NCBI GenBank assembly: GCA_029378245.1
Contig: JARKIF010000261.1
Span: 1 to 39,279, forward strand
Source of the DNA: Roridomyces roridus
Taxonomy: Eukaryota > Basidiomycota > Agaricomycetes > Agaricales > Mycenaceae
Reading direction: 5' to 3'
DNA: 39,279 bases
Each line of letters begins with the position of its first letter. Position 1 is the first letter of the stretch. Below the pieces are notes generated by a model. It was not told where the DNA came from and did not search any database. It saw only the letters and a program-made list of their open reading frames with translations. The translations under genes were made by a program, and so were the position numbers. Shown here in pieces: positions 1 to 9,972 of the stretch.

Positions 1-320
1 TGCGAGCGGCGGCAGGTGTCAACGTTCGATCATGCTTTGCCTGTACATGAGCCTGAGGTTCGGAGTATGAAGAGAAGGATGCACGAAGGCGGTACGGGTG
101 ACGGTGAGGATCCCGTGGGGCCGCGTATTTTGGTGTGTTTCGATTGAGATGGGGGATGAAACTGACGAGGCCTTGAGCTGCATATACGTGTATTTTGTAT
201 TCTTGGCAATGGATGTATTCTTGAACGTTCGTCAACCAGGAAACGCCGTGGCCCCCGCCACTTGCCCACGATCCGGCAACCGGCAACCGGACCCAATCTG
301 ACAACTTGCTCCCGACAACC
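1..320. other. Upstream region of the methylisocitrate lyase gene
   Basis: No convincing gene is visible here. The short open frames on both strands lack recognisable motifs. The stretch probably holds the promoter and 5' UTR of the lyase that starts at 321, and possibly the end of an unseen neighbour to the left. No clear TATA box was found. Confidence 0.4.
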
Positions 321-2461
321 ATGCGGAGTCGGAGCACGACGCTCTCTGCTGCTGCTCGCGTCGCGCGCGCCATGTCCTCATCCGCTACCACTCTCCCGCT
401 CCAGCCACCCTCCTGGAAGAGGAATCGGCCCAGTTCCAGCAACGACAGCAGAAATGGCCGAGTTCTTCGCGCTCCCCCGCTTCAGCAACACCAAACGGCA
501 TATACTCCTGCTCAAGTCGCGTCAAAGCAAGGTTCCTTGCCTGTTCTGCTCGCTACCATCGACACTCCTGGCAGACAAGCTTTATTCTCTGTTCACCAAG
601 GCTTCCGAAGCTGGCCTGCCCGTGCATACGATGGGTGCCATTGACCCTGTTCAGATGACCCAAATGGCGCCACATCAGGAAGTCGTCTACATATCTGGCT
701 GGGCGGCGTCCAGTGTCCTGACCACAGGAAACAACGATGTTGGCCCCGACCTTGGGTAGGTGTCGCAGCTGATATTTTGTTAAGCTTCGGCTCAGGCTTG
801 CAGTGATTATCCATACACCACCGTTCCCAACCAGGTTCATCGCATCTTTCGTGCTCAGCAGCTGCACGACAAGAAACATTATGATGAGCGCATGACTGCG
901 ACTCCGGAAGCCAGGGCGAAGATGAAGTACATCGACTACCTGCGACCTATCATTGCCGACGCCGATACCGGGTAACCTATGAACAATCTCTGATTTTCGT
1001 ATGGGCTAATGGTCAAACTAGTCATGGTGGTCTGTCCGCCGTGCTCAAGCTTACCAAGCTGTTCGCAGAGTCTGGAGCTTCGGGAATTCATCTCGAAGAT
1101 CACTACACGGCGGCAAAAAGTGTGGACATTTGGGAGGCAAAGTCATTGTCCCTACTTCAACACACGTCTCTCGCCTGGTCACAGCCCGGTTCCAACTCGA
1201 CCTCCTGAAATCGACCATGCTACTAATTGCGCGTACCGACTCGGAATCCGCCAGACTTCTCTCTTCCTCCATCGACGGCGAGGATCACGAATTCATCCTT
1301 GGACCACCTCAGAGGCTAGCAAAGGGTTGTCTCAAACCTTGGCCGATGCTGAGGCACGTGGTGCAACTGGTGCCGAAGTCGATGCTCTGGAACAACAGTG
1401 GACGGACGCAAACCCGCTGTGCACCTTCAACCAAGGTTTGCTCCACATTTTACAGCTCCGATGGCTCATTTCTGATGCCTGAACAGCTGTCGAGGCTGCC
1501 ATGGCCCAGTCTTCCATCGAGAACAAGGATGCGGCATACAAATCATATCTTTCCGCAGTTGAAGAGAAATCCCACCCCGAGGCCCGACAGATTGCGAAAG
1601 ACATCCTCGGTAAACCTGTCTTCTGGGACTGCGATCGTGCGTTACACATCGTTTCATCTACCTTCTTTAATATCTGCTGTAGTTCCGCGTACTCGGGAAG
1701 GCTACTACCGTGTTACCGGCGGTGTCGAGGTATCGTTATAAACTTGTCTTTCAGCGCGAGTTACATTCTCGACAGCCCGCTATCAAACGCGCTCTCGCTT
1801 TTGCGCCCTATGCGGACATGATCTGGCTCGAGACCGCGGAGCCCGATCTCGAGCAGGCTAGATATTTTGCCCGCAAGATTCGTGCAAAGTTCCCCGGCAA
1901 GTAAGTTGTATGGCAATATACCTGCGAGTGGAAGCTTGTCTTTGTCTTAGATGGTTTGTGTACAATCTGAGCCCCAGTTTCAACTGGAGTAAGCATGGTT
2001 TCAGCGGCAAGTTTATTTCCTAATTCTAATGAGCTAGTCGATGAACAAGGTGCAGATGCCCAATTGAAGAGCTTCGTCTGGGATATCGCCAAAGAGGGGT
2101 ATGTTTTGTCTCTTATGTTGCTATGGCTTGCCGTTGATTACTGTGCTAGCTTCGTCTTCCAGCTCATCTCCCTGGCCGGTCTGCATAGCGGCGCCGTCGC
2201 GACTGCCGAGTTGGCCAGTCAATTCAAGGAAGACGGTATGCTCGCCTATGTCAAGCTCGTGCAACAGAAGGAGAAGGAAATTGGCTGTGATGTACTGACA
2301 CATCAGAAGTGGTGAGTCTCCCCAGTTTTCTTTTGCGGACAGATTTGAACTTGTTTCGTAGGAGCGGCGCGAACTATATTGATAGGATACTGCAGACTGT
2401 GTCTTCTGGGTCGTCGAGTACGCTGTCCACCGGGAAGGACTCGACTGAGAACTCATTCTAA
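321..2461 (+). CDS. 2-methylisocitrate lyase, mitochondrial (frameshifted as given)
   Basis: Cleaves 2-methylisocitrate to pyruvate and succinate, the last step of the methylcitrate cycle that detoxifies propionyl-CoA in mitochondria. The start at 321 gives an Arg/Ser/Ala-rich, acid-free presequence typical of mitochondrial import. The isocitrate lyase family hallmarks follow: [34 protein letters not shown], the catalytic KKCGH region near 1115-1129, [15 protein letters not shown] and NLSPSFNW. The wording MTQMAPHQE and the presequence favour methylisocitrate lyase over glyoxylate-cycle isocitrate lyase. Exons are separated by short introns; the one at 2007-2055 uses a GC donor. As given, the frame breaks six times in the first kilobase: one base short near 417, 458, 499, 1101 and 1304, and one extra near 567. 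From 1310 to the TAA at 2459 the exons join cleanly. Splice sites and residues are conserved, so assembly error or very recent decay is likely. It is convergent with the lipase gene. Confidence 0.85.
2007..2055 (+). other. GC-AG intron in methylisocitrate lyase
   Basis: The donor is GCAAGT and the acceptor TGCAG, 49 nt, with a CTAAT branch-like element inside. Removing it joins GFS to [10 protein letters not shown], the expected family sequence. No GT donor gives the same reading. Confidence 0.75.
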
Positions 2462-2666
2462 TCTGTGTACAATTCACATGTGCATATTTGTTTCCTGGAT
2501 GTCGATAAACAGCTACTCGATTCAGTCAAGAGAATGCGGTCTCAAACGGAAACGCCGGGCACCTAGCCACTGACAGTTGACGTTCTTCACGTACAGTAAA
2601 TCCCTAGGCTTCGACTTGCGATTGTATTACACATTATGTGGTGGTATGTACAGGTAACGGATCCAT

Positions 2667-4256
2667 CTAGTCCGACATGACCAGCTTCCTCTCCCTTCCC
2701 GCAATCCCATTCACCAGGAGCCTCTCTGGGTTCTCACAATGCTGCCTGAGCGAGTCGAGAACCTCAGGGATCACATCAATGTCGACATCTTTGCCCCACA
2801 AGATATCCAGATGCTCGTAGCCGTGGAGGCGTTTGCAAACGGTGTGTCCAGGGAGCTGCGAGATCATGACGTCAATATCGACGAGGCTATCGCTGTCTCC
2901 GTAGCACAGGACGATTGGAGTGACAATGTTGCGTGTAGGGAAACGGGCAGGACGATACGAGCTGACCGTCGTGCGTACAACTGGAGATTGTACATCATCG
3001 TCGTACCTGCAGAATCAGATTAGGCTAGTTCAAACAAGATGCAGGGGATCTTACATCTGGAACTGGCCGTTACGCATAATCTGGAACCAGTGCACAACCG
3101 ACTTGACCGATGCAAAAGAGTACAGATGCGCGTAAGCTGCCGTCTTTTGTAGCGTCGAGATGTTATGACTGTTCCACGCGAAAAGCCACCGCAGAGAGGT
3201 ATCAATTACTGTGGCGAAGATGGGAGGATAAAGGATGGACTGCCACATGGTAGCCGAAGACAAAATGGCTTTGCGTCCAAAGAAGAGGAAGACCAAGGTG
3301 GGAGACGCCTTCATCAGTCCGTCCACGATGGATGCTGCAAGACCAGCGGGGCTCATTGCGGGAGCGAGGGCAATGAAAACGTTAATGGTTTCGTTGAGCT
3401 GAGGATGGATGGAAAGAGCGGCAAAGGCTTGGGCGGTTCCCTGACTGAAACCAACGTAGCTCAGCGTCTTTGATTTGGTGCAGCTGAGGATGTAATTTAT
3501 TGAATCTGGAATGTCGTGCCACGCAAAGTCATCCATGGAATAATCCCAGAACTTGGTCGAGTTGGGGCCATGGTGGATGGACTTTTTCGAGTACTTGTTT
3601 CCTCTGTTATTTCCAAGCCACACATCGAAGCCCTGCTCAACCAGAACGAACGGCAACGAGCGCTCGGCATCAGTCAAACACACCCAGACTTCACTGTTCA
3701 TAAGAAGACCATGGTGCAGGTATACAACGGGATTGCCAGTGCTGGTCCCCGGACTGGACTGAAGCAAGGATCAACAAGAGTACCACCCCAAAGTGAACAT
3801 TACTAGCCTTCTGCTGACCTTTCTTAGACGGTAGGCGGTGCAGTCCGAGCAAATAGCCATCTTTCGTCAGGACGACTAGTCGAGGGATCAGACGGACAAT
3901 CCTGCCAGCAAAGAAAGAGACGCACCATGTTCCTCATGTGTGTAACCGTAAATGCTACATAACTCGCCGAAATCGCGCGCTTTAAGTATACGATCCGCGT
4001 GCGACCTTTGAGGAGATTTGGGCTTGGGCGGGCCGCTAATGCGGTGGTAGATGCCGCGCGACCGTTCGTAACAGAAGTTGATGATGGGGGTCGGAAGGAC
4101 GAGGATTATAACGTGGAGAAGGCCTTCGAAAAGGATGAAGAGGAAGCCAAAAACTAGGACCTAGAATGCATACAAGTGAGTTGAACCCCTTGCATCGTTG
4201 ACAATACTCACGAAATACTCTCGAAACGAGAGTCTACCGAGAAGCGGAATTCTCAT
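2667..4256 (-). CDS. Steryl ester hydrolase / alpha-beta hydrolase-associated lipase
   Basis: Predicted membrane-anchored lipase of the Tgl1/Yeh steryl-esterase and acid-lipase family, which hydrolyses sterol esters or triacylglycerol at lipid droplets or the ER. The ATG at 4256 opens MRIPLLGRLSFREYF, followed after one intron by a long hydrophobic segment (VLVFGFLFILFEGLLHVIIL) that would anchor the N terminus. Next comes the abhydro-lipase region with YGYTHEEH and TKDGYLLGLHRLP. The catalytic core shows the oxyanion-side HHGLL, the nucleophile elbow GFSQGT, the acidic GDSDSLVD and the histidine in GYEHLD, all in the right order. Four short introns are visible and the reading frame is intact; the protein is about 460 residues, normal for the family. 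It faces the methylisocitrate lyase gene tail to tail (about 200 bp apart). Exact substrate cannot be decided from sequence. Confidence 0.88.
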
Positions 4257-4485
4257 GATAGTTTAGTCTCCTCCAGTCAGACTGCAGTAAGTTGAGGTAG
4301 AGAGTTTGTAGAGAGTGGTGTCATAAGTTTGGAGCCATCGGAGCATGATTTTCTCGGTCTCGTGATCCATCGGTGTCGACCCGATGCGTACATAGAAGCC
4401 GCGTCCTCAATTGGTCCTCAAGCTCCCGTCGTCCATCTCTGTCTTGTCTTGTCTTCAATCCTCTATCGCACCACTATAACGATCG

Positions 4486-4821
4486 ATGCCACACGGCGTG
4501 CTGAGGACAATTCTCCCTCTCAGTTCAACCGCCGAAATCTCCGAGATGCTTGCGCTTTTGAATGCACTGGACACTGGATAGGTCCACTGTCCGTCACAGA
4601 GCACACGTAACACGATTGCTCGGATTCACAACGACAGATACAAATTGGCGTCCACATACGAAGAGCGGGTCGGTGTTCCTGCGATAAATTCTCTGAACAT
4701 TCTCTCCAACTGGGCCTTTGCCGCCTTACTTGGAAGCCTGGAAACTTTTCCTCGAATCCCAGACATTCAAGCACAAGCAAAGAAATTGGAAGCTCATACT
4801 ATATTCTACCCACTGGGATGA
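4486..4821 (+). CDS. Unrecognised ORF with one in-frame TAG
   Basis: One reading frame runs from an ATG at 4486 to a TGA at 4819 and is interrupted only by a TAG at 4579-4581. The translation looks protein-like: helix-rich, with EISEMLALLNALDTG before the stop, then RIHNDRYKLASTYEERVGVP, LNILSNWAFAALLGSLE and IPDIQAQAKKLEAHTIF after it. I do not recognise a family. No GT-AG or GC-AG intron of normal length removes the TAG while keeping the frame. It may be a gene remnant, a longer gene with exons I could not see, or a chance frame. It lies 3' of the IMPACT gene, which is on the other strand. Confidence 0.3.
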
Positions 4822-4940
4822 ACAGTGCCGCGCATTGCTACCTCGTCTCGGCCTCCACTTTCTTTCCCGGCTCTGCCTCGACAGATCAGCAGCCGACAAG
4901 CTGACAACCGGTGCGACGTTCGCAGGAACAATTGAAAGCA

Positions 4941-5434
4941 TCATCTCTTCTTCTTCTTCCTCTGCTCTTGCTCCTCTGGTCCGTGTCTGAAGCCGCCCTT
5001 GTCAAGCGCCTCCATGGCTACTTTGAGATGCATTTCCATCTATCCGACCCGAGCTTCACGCCCCCGTACCAGCGCCAAACCACCACAACGACGTCTTCGC
5101 TGCCCGACAGTTGGAGAAGTCGAGCCAGTCGGTCGCCACTGCCACCCTCGCCCCCGTCGGATTGATGCGCCACGCCGGCGGCTCTGAAAGCATACATGCA
5201 ATGGGTTGCACGCTTTATGTTGGTGCCAGGTAACGCGCGGAGATGTGCGAGGAATTCTGGAAAAGTAGCCGGATCGGTTAAAACAGAGGCATATGCTTGA
5301 AAGGTAGATTTTCGGTCGGTGAGCGGGGACGACGCATGGAGAGGATTTGGCCAGTGGCCCTGATCGAAGGTAGCATACGGTCGTCGGAGAGAGGAGGACC
5401 AACTGGGCGGTGGACGGAGATAGTTTTGGTACAT
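4941..5434 (-). CDS. IMPACT/UPF0029-domain protein (one apparent frameshift)
   Basis: Member of the YIH1/IMPACT N-terminal fold family; family members include inhibitors of Gcn2 activation, but this short version lacks an RWD domain, so its role is uncertain. Visible family features are STFQAYASVLTDP near the start of the domain, IKRATHCMYAFR, GSGDRLARLLQL and VVVVWRWYGGVKLG. The first true ATG in frame is at 5434 (MYQNYL). The frame stops after KCISK at 5018, but shifting by one base continues with VAMEALDKGGF and a Lys-rich tail ending at TGA 4941-4943. That is the expected domain end, so one G appears missing near 5019-5021. It is divergent from the deaminase gene, with 123 bp between the two starts, so they probably share a promoter. 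Confidence 0.7.
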
Positions 5435-5557
5435 GTGAACCCGGTTGATTGCAAACGTTGCTTCGCTTATCGAAAACAAATCGGGTCTGCTCCATGTGCA
5501 CACCGACTACAAGAGCGGCAGAGACCCTCATGCGACCCATTTTGACCTCTTGCCAAC

Positions 5558-6739
5558 ATGCGTACGTCTTGCGGCCTCCCTTTGCCCACCTGTTTGACTC
5601 TTAGACAGGCTTGATCATCCGCGACGATCCTCTCGCCGTCGGCGACTACATCGCCAACTACATCGCCAAGCGCATCAACGACTTTGAGCCAACACCCGAG
5701 CGTCCCTTTGTCCTCGGCCTCCCCACCGGTTCTTCTCCCATCCCAACATACAAGGCTCTCATCAAGCTGGTCAAGGACGGCAAGCTCTCGTGCGTTCCGG
5801 AAGATTTTGGTGCGATCTTTCCCTGACCTCGTCGTCGCAGCTTCAAAAATGTCATCACCTTCAACATGGACGAGTATGTGGGCCTCCCGCGCGACCACTC
5901 CGAGTCCTACCACACGTATGAAATTCTGGCCTTCGAGAAAGCTTGGAAATTGACACCATATTGCAGCTTTATGTTCCGCGAATTCTTCTCCCACAGTAGG
6001 TTGCATTCGCTACTATTTTCTGGCTCCATATTCATGTATTTGACAGTCGACATCCCTCCCTCGCAGGTCAACATTCTGAATGGCAACGCTGAGGACTTGA
6101 TCGGTGAATGCAACAAGTATGAAGCCCGCATCAAAGAAGTTGGCGGTATCGAGTTGTTCTTGGGGGGCATCGGAGAGGATGGACATATTGCGTTCAACGA
6201 ACCCGGCTCCTCACTGGCGTCCCGCACCCGTATCAAGACGCTCGCGTTCGAGACGATCCTCGCCAACGCCCGTTTCTTCAACAACGACATCAGCCAGGTC
6301 CCCCGCATGGCGCTGACGGTCGGTGTTGCCACCGTGCTGGACAGCAGGGAGGTTGTGGTTGTGGTCACTGGGCAGCGCAAATCTCTCGCCTTGAGCAAGG
6401 CGATCGAGGAGGGCGTCAATCACCTTGCGAGTGTCTCCCTCTTTTCAAATGCGAACGTCTGCTGACCTTCTTTCATTTAGTGGACTCTGTCTGCTTTGCA
6501 AATGCACCCATGGGCTCTCATCGTGGTCGACGAAGACGCTACCGCTGGTAAGTTACCTTCATTATCCTTGATGCGCAGTTTCGTGACGCTCTTAAACAGA
6601 GTTGCACGTCAAGACCGTCAAGTACTTCCGCTCGATTGAGAGCGTACAACACGAAGTCGAGCGCAGTCAGGCCGCACTCAAGGCCAAGGGCGTCCTGCAA
6701 GCGGGCGCTGCTGAAGAGCAGGTTGGCAGCATGGAGTAA
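5558..6739 (+). CDS. Glucosamine-6-phosphate deaminase
   Basis: Converts glucosamine-6-phosphate to fructose-6-phosphate and ammonium, feeding N-acetylglucosamine (chitin-derived) carbon into glycolysis. Seven exons: the first holds only ATG plus one base, then a 47-nt intron; splicing gives MRLIIRDDP, the classic start. Later hallmarks are LGLPTGSSP (phosphate loop), [13 protein letters not shown] (catalytic Asp), [32 protein letters not shown] and NHLWTLSALQ. Removing six introns (5562-5608, 5790-5840, 5916-5966, 5996-6046, 6427-6480, 6548-6599) leaves 876 nt, exactly 292 codons, a normal length for the family. The fifth intron has a GC donor. The frame is intact. No GlcNAc catabolic partner genes lie beside it. 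Confidence 0.95.
6427..6480 (+). other. GC-AG intron in glucosamine-6-phosphate deaminase
   Basis: The donor is GCGAGT and the acceptor TTTAG, 54 nt. Splicing joins GVNHL to WTLSALQ, matching the invariant family junction. The only alternative in-phase GT donor (GTCTCC) would insert two residues. Confidence 0.7.
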
Positions 6740-6996
6740 AAGGCTTTTGCGGCCGTACCAGTCAGTATAGAGCTCGTCGTTTGTAACATAACTCTTCCTA
6801 GCCCGACGAATGTAAATTTTATGCCACCACTGGCACGTCTCCATTGCCTCGTGGTATTCCTGGCCTCTACTGTCGCATGGCATGCACTCGGAAATATCCA
6901 CTCCGGGCTGTCTTGATCTTCTCAATTGTTGGTTTATCTCAAGCGCGATGGTTCTAATGTAGGCTACTTGCATTCGGCGCTTTGAGAGCTGTCTAC

Positions 6997-7084
6997 GGTA
7001 TTTAGTGTAGGTAAAGTAGTAGTAGAGTCGAGCCGCTAACGGTATTTAGGGTAGGTAAAGTAGTGGTAGAGTCGAGCCGCTAAA
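6997..7084. repeat. Two tandem copies of a 44-bp unit
   Basis: Positions 6997-7040 and 7041-7084 are near-identical 44-bp units, each ending GAGTCGAGCCGCTAA, with about two mismatches. A related single copy lies at the start of the second large repeat (about 14284-14325), suggesting the unit belongs to the repeat's left edge. Confidence 0.85.
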
Positions 7085-7588
7085 CTACTTGATCCCTTGA
7101 GCCCAGACACGCTCTTGGATCCTCTCCGTGTCTTCTTCATCTTCCAAACCCCTCAACTCAGCCTGCATGTATCTAACTACCAACCCAATCCAACTCCATC
7201 GAGGGCGACGTCGACGGCGCCGGCGAGAGAGGCCGCCATGCGAACAGCGAGCCTCGGCGCAACCTGCAGAAGAAGTGTGGACCGAGAGACATCTGGACGA
7301 GAGTGAGCGACAGGAACGAAGTAGACAACGAGACTCGCCAGTGACGACCGAACCCATGCAGCCCTCTTGTAGTCTTGAAGCCTTCTCGAGGAGTCGGGAC
7401 CTCCATACCAGCGGCGAGCACTTGGACGCGGCGGGGTTTCTGTCCTGGGCGAGAGAGTCAGCGAGAGGAAAGGGGACAGTGGATAGTGGGTCGCACGAAG
7501 AAATAGCGAGGAGAGGCTTCTACAAGAGCGAGTTAGTCCATGGCGAGAGGAAGAAATGCTGGGAACTCACTGAGATGATCCACCACAT
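7085..7588 (-). CDS. Orphan small spliced ORF in repeat copy A
   Basis: The ATG at 7588 opens MWWIIS, then a GTGAGT donor at 7570 and a CTTGTAG acceptor ending at 7520 remove a 51-nt intron. The second exon (7519-7085) begins KPLLAISSCD and gives 150 residues in total, rich in Ser, Arg and Cys. The same ATG, intron position and exon-2 frame are kept in copy B, where a three-base gap preserves frame (acceptor CAG instead of TAG); downstream the two copies diverge and end differently. Against coding: an upstream ATG at 7697 would be met first by ribosomes, and composition is low-complexity. No known domain. It could be a non-coding transcript. Confidence 0.25.
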
Positions 7589-7824
7589 CGCTAGTGCCGG
7601 AGGATGGCCCCCGCTCGCCGGTGGTGCCAGGGTGCTCTGGTGGTAGGTTTAGGGTGTTGGGAGCACACGCTGGGGTCGGCGGCTGGTGTAGCTTCATCTT
7701 CTCCTGGCTGGTGCAGTCGCTGTAGAGGATGTGAGTGAATGGCGAGGTGGAAAGGGCGAGCGACGTACCTCCCCTGGGGGAGCAACTGGTGGTAACTAAG
7801 AAAGATGGATTGTGTGTTGGCCTG

Positions 7825-7832
7825 CTTTTATA
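7825..7832 (-). promoter_or_regulatory. TATA box of the repeat-borne transcript, copy A
   Basis: TATAAAAG on the minus strand, conserved with flanking GCAGGCC in copy B. It lies about 50 bases upstream of a GTACGT donor that would begin a 5' UTR intron. Confidence 0.55.
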
Positions 7833-8510
7833 GACGCGATCGAGTCTCCGTTCCATTTTACTCGGGAACTCGATCGAACGTCATATCGGCGGCGGCGGAG
7901 GCACGGAGGAGGTGCCAATCGCAGGGGAAACTATTCATTCGAGAGCATGGTGGTCGTCCTTGGTCGTAGCAGACGAAGACGCAACGGAATGATAAGCAGT
8001 CCGTAATCAGTGGCTGTACCGACGGCGTTTCCCTGTTTGGACTGCTCCGGTTCACACCGGCGTAGACCGGCGTCAACGCTCGAGAATCGCACTTGTTACG
8101 TCCTGGCCGGCCTCTCTGCTCACAAGTCAACGTTCTCAAGGCTGTCTCGATTAGGCGGGTAGAAAACCACTTGCGCCAGACTCCAGAATGGACGATGTTA
8201 ATCAAAATGGAGGAAACACGCGCGCGTAGTCTGCGATCCCCCAGCCCCTGCCCCTTCCTCAACCACCATCTCCCGTGAAAAATGGCCCGGTGAGACCCAA
8301 CAGGCCTAGGTGCGCCCGCCTGCCGCCGTCCCGTCCTGCTGATCCCTTCGCAGGCTGGCCGCCCTGCAGTCCTTTTGCAGCGCTTTCGTATTGCTGCCCC
8401 CAACGCAGCACCGGACCTTCCGCTAAACGAGGGGTCGAGCCCGCCGCAACCAAATCATGCCCCTCTCTCACCAACCGATGGTCTGTTCTCCACTCTCTCC
8501 TCACGTTCCA

Positions 8511-8869
8511 GACGCAGATCCGGTTAGGGTTCGCAACCCTTTGTAGCCCTTGTGATAGGTCTCCAGCCTTGAGACCTTCGGGACCGACCGATAGCACGAT
8601 ATGGCCGCGTATTGGTTCATGGAGCGAACACCTCGGCCGACTGGGGTCCTCAGAGCTGCAATTAGTGCCGCGCGTGGTAGCGCAGGCGTCGTGGTCAAAA
8701 TTCTGCTCCAGCTGCTCCGTCGTCGCCAGCCCGTATTTGATCTTGAGGTCCACGGATGTGACATGCTCCGAACAGTGTTCGCCCAGAAGGGATCCCGGAG
8801 GCTCAAAGGCCCTGCCAAGGGCAAAGGGCTCGGCCCATCGGGCATCCCAAAGGCCTAGAATTGATTTAT
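8511..8869. other. Unassigned stretch after repeat copy A
   Basis: Both strands carry open frames, for example a minus-strand frame with KIKYGLATTEQLEQNFDHD, but none has a recognisable domain or a supported start. No RNA gene was identified. Nothing firm can be called. Confidence 0.3.
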
Positions 8870-9181
8870 TCATCCGAAGATTTCAATCGCGATGAGCACG
8901 ACGTACAAGGCACCGGAAAGCACACATGACGCCAGTCGAAGTGAGGGGTCGAGAACATCCAATAGATCGAACGGCAAAGCATTGAATAGCGCGTAGAATA
9001 CAGTAGAACATACATGGAGTGTCCATAGGGCAGAGATACAGAGGAAGAGGAGGTGCATGAGAAACGAAGGCGATTCTAATGAGATTGTCTGGTGGTTGGA
9101 TTGTCCTGCCGCCGATTGTGAGATAATGAACATGCACGCAATACACTGACACGCACCTCGGATATTGGAGCCCACAGCTCC

Positions 9182-9406
9182 TCACGACCCATTCGCCGCG
9201 CCCTTCAGCTTTTGCTCGCGGGGGTGGCACTGGTACGCCGCCTCCATCTTGGCTCTCCGGCGTTCCTCCATGGCTTTCAACGACTCTGTCCATAATCGCA
9301 GGGTATACGTCTGCAGAGCACGGGAATAAAGAGCGATGGGATCCTCGTCCTCCTCCGAGTCGTCGGGTGAGGCGCGGGCTATGCTGCCAGCGGCAGCCTC
9401 GGTCAT
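9182..9406 (-). CDS. Small acidic hypothetical protein
   Basis: The ATG at 9406 opens MTEAAAGSIARASPDDSEE and runs 74 residues, with an acidic patch followed by an amphipathic helix-like segment (ALYSRALQTYTLRLWTES, then KAMEERRRAKMEAAYQ). I do not recognise the family. The frame ends at TGA 9182-9184, but the same frame continues past it, reaches a GTGCGT donor, and after an acceptor GGCGGCAG resumes into a strongly hydrophobic stretch (FLMHLLFLCISALW and ASCVLSGALYVVLIAIEIF) ending at 8870. The true protein may therefore be a tail-anchored membrane protein interrupted by one TGA. Alternatively the hydrophobic part is chance. Confidence 0.4.
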   Translation of the reverse strand: MTEAAAGSIARASPDDSEEDEDPIALYSRALQTYTLRLWTESLKAMEERRRAKMEAAYQCHPREQKLKGAANGS

Positions 9407-9972
9407 GATACGGCTGTCGTCGTCAAAAGCGAAAAGAGGAAAAAGGGAATTGCAGAGCTCGGACGCGGATCGGAGTCTTATATGCAACCCATGTGCGCTG
9501 GGGTACGTTGCCGATAATAGATGCTCCACAGCGTTGCCATTATTTGCAAAAAAACATTGAATTGATACCAAAGCCCCACCTGAAACAACAGCAGCTTCAC
9601 GGAGAACTCGACGCGCCCTGCATCTGGAAGTCGAACGGTGGAGTAGGAACTTCAACGCGTGCGGTATCCGAGCTGCTGTTGGACGGCTTGCAAAACCGTT
9701 AACCCGGGCTTGATGAACAGCAGCGGTATGAAACGACCGGTCAGGGTAATATCAGCGGCGAACTAGAGGCGAAACCAGGAAGGCGCAGAGGTGAAGCGTG
9801 TCTGTCGTAAAAGGTGGTGCCGAATGACCAAATCAGCCTCTAAAAATGCGACCTCGACTGAGAAACTCCAAGCAAGAATCCTCATTGCCTTTACCCGTAG
9901 AATATTCTGCAGAAATTGTGGGGCCCAGAATCAACTCGCTATGATTCCACGAGTATTGTACATAAACATCTT
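9407..9972. other. Spacer between hypothetical gene and phosphodiesterase
   Basis: About 570 bases with no supported gene. It should contain the promoter of the small minus-strand gene and the 3' UTR of the phosphodiesterase gene. No repeats or RNA genes were noticed. Confidence 0.35.

Larger units (their letters stand above)
7050..8510. repeat. Large direct repeat, copy A (about 1.4 kb)
   Basis: Nearly the whole segment matches 14284-15705 in the same orientation. Identity is very high over about 7060-8030, then falls with small indels up to about 8510. On the minus strand both copies keep a TATA box (TATAAAAG, 7825-7832), a likely 5' UTR with donor GTACGT, and a coding-like exon pair. No transposase, terminal inverted repeat or clear target-site duplication is visible, so it reads as a segmental duplication of a small gene plus promoter, or a non-autonomous repeat. 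Boundaries are approximate. Confidence 0.85.

Noticed and set aside
262..759. The single frame open across 262-759 as the true start of the methylisocitrate lyase
   Set aside because: It carries only part of the conserved sequence and its N terminus is not mitochondrial. Conserved residues move between frames here, so 321 is the better start.
8520..8700. Possible structured RNA gene (T-loop-like GGGTTCGCAACCC)
   Set aside because: No tRNA cloverleaf, snRNA, SRP RNA or RNase P core could be assembled around it.
8259..8895. Two long overlapping open frames, one on each strand
   Set aside because: Neither shows a recognisable domain or a supported start. Overlap with the end of the repeat suggests chance openness in GC-rich DNA.
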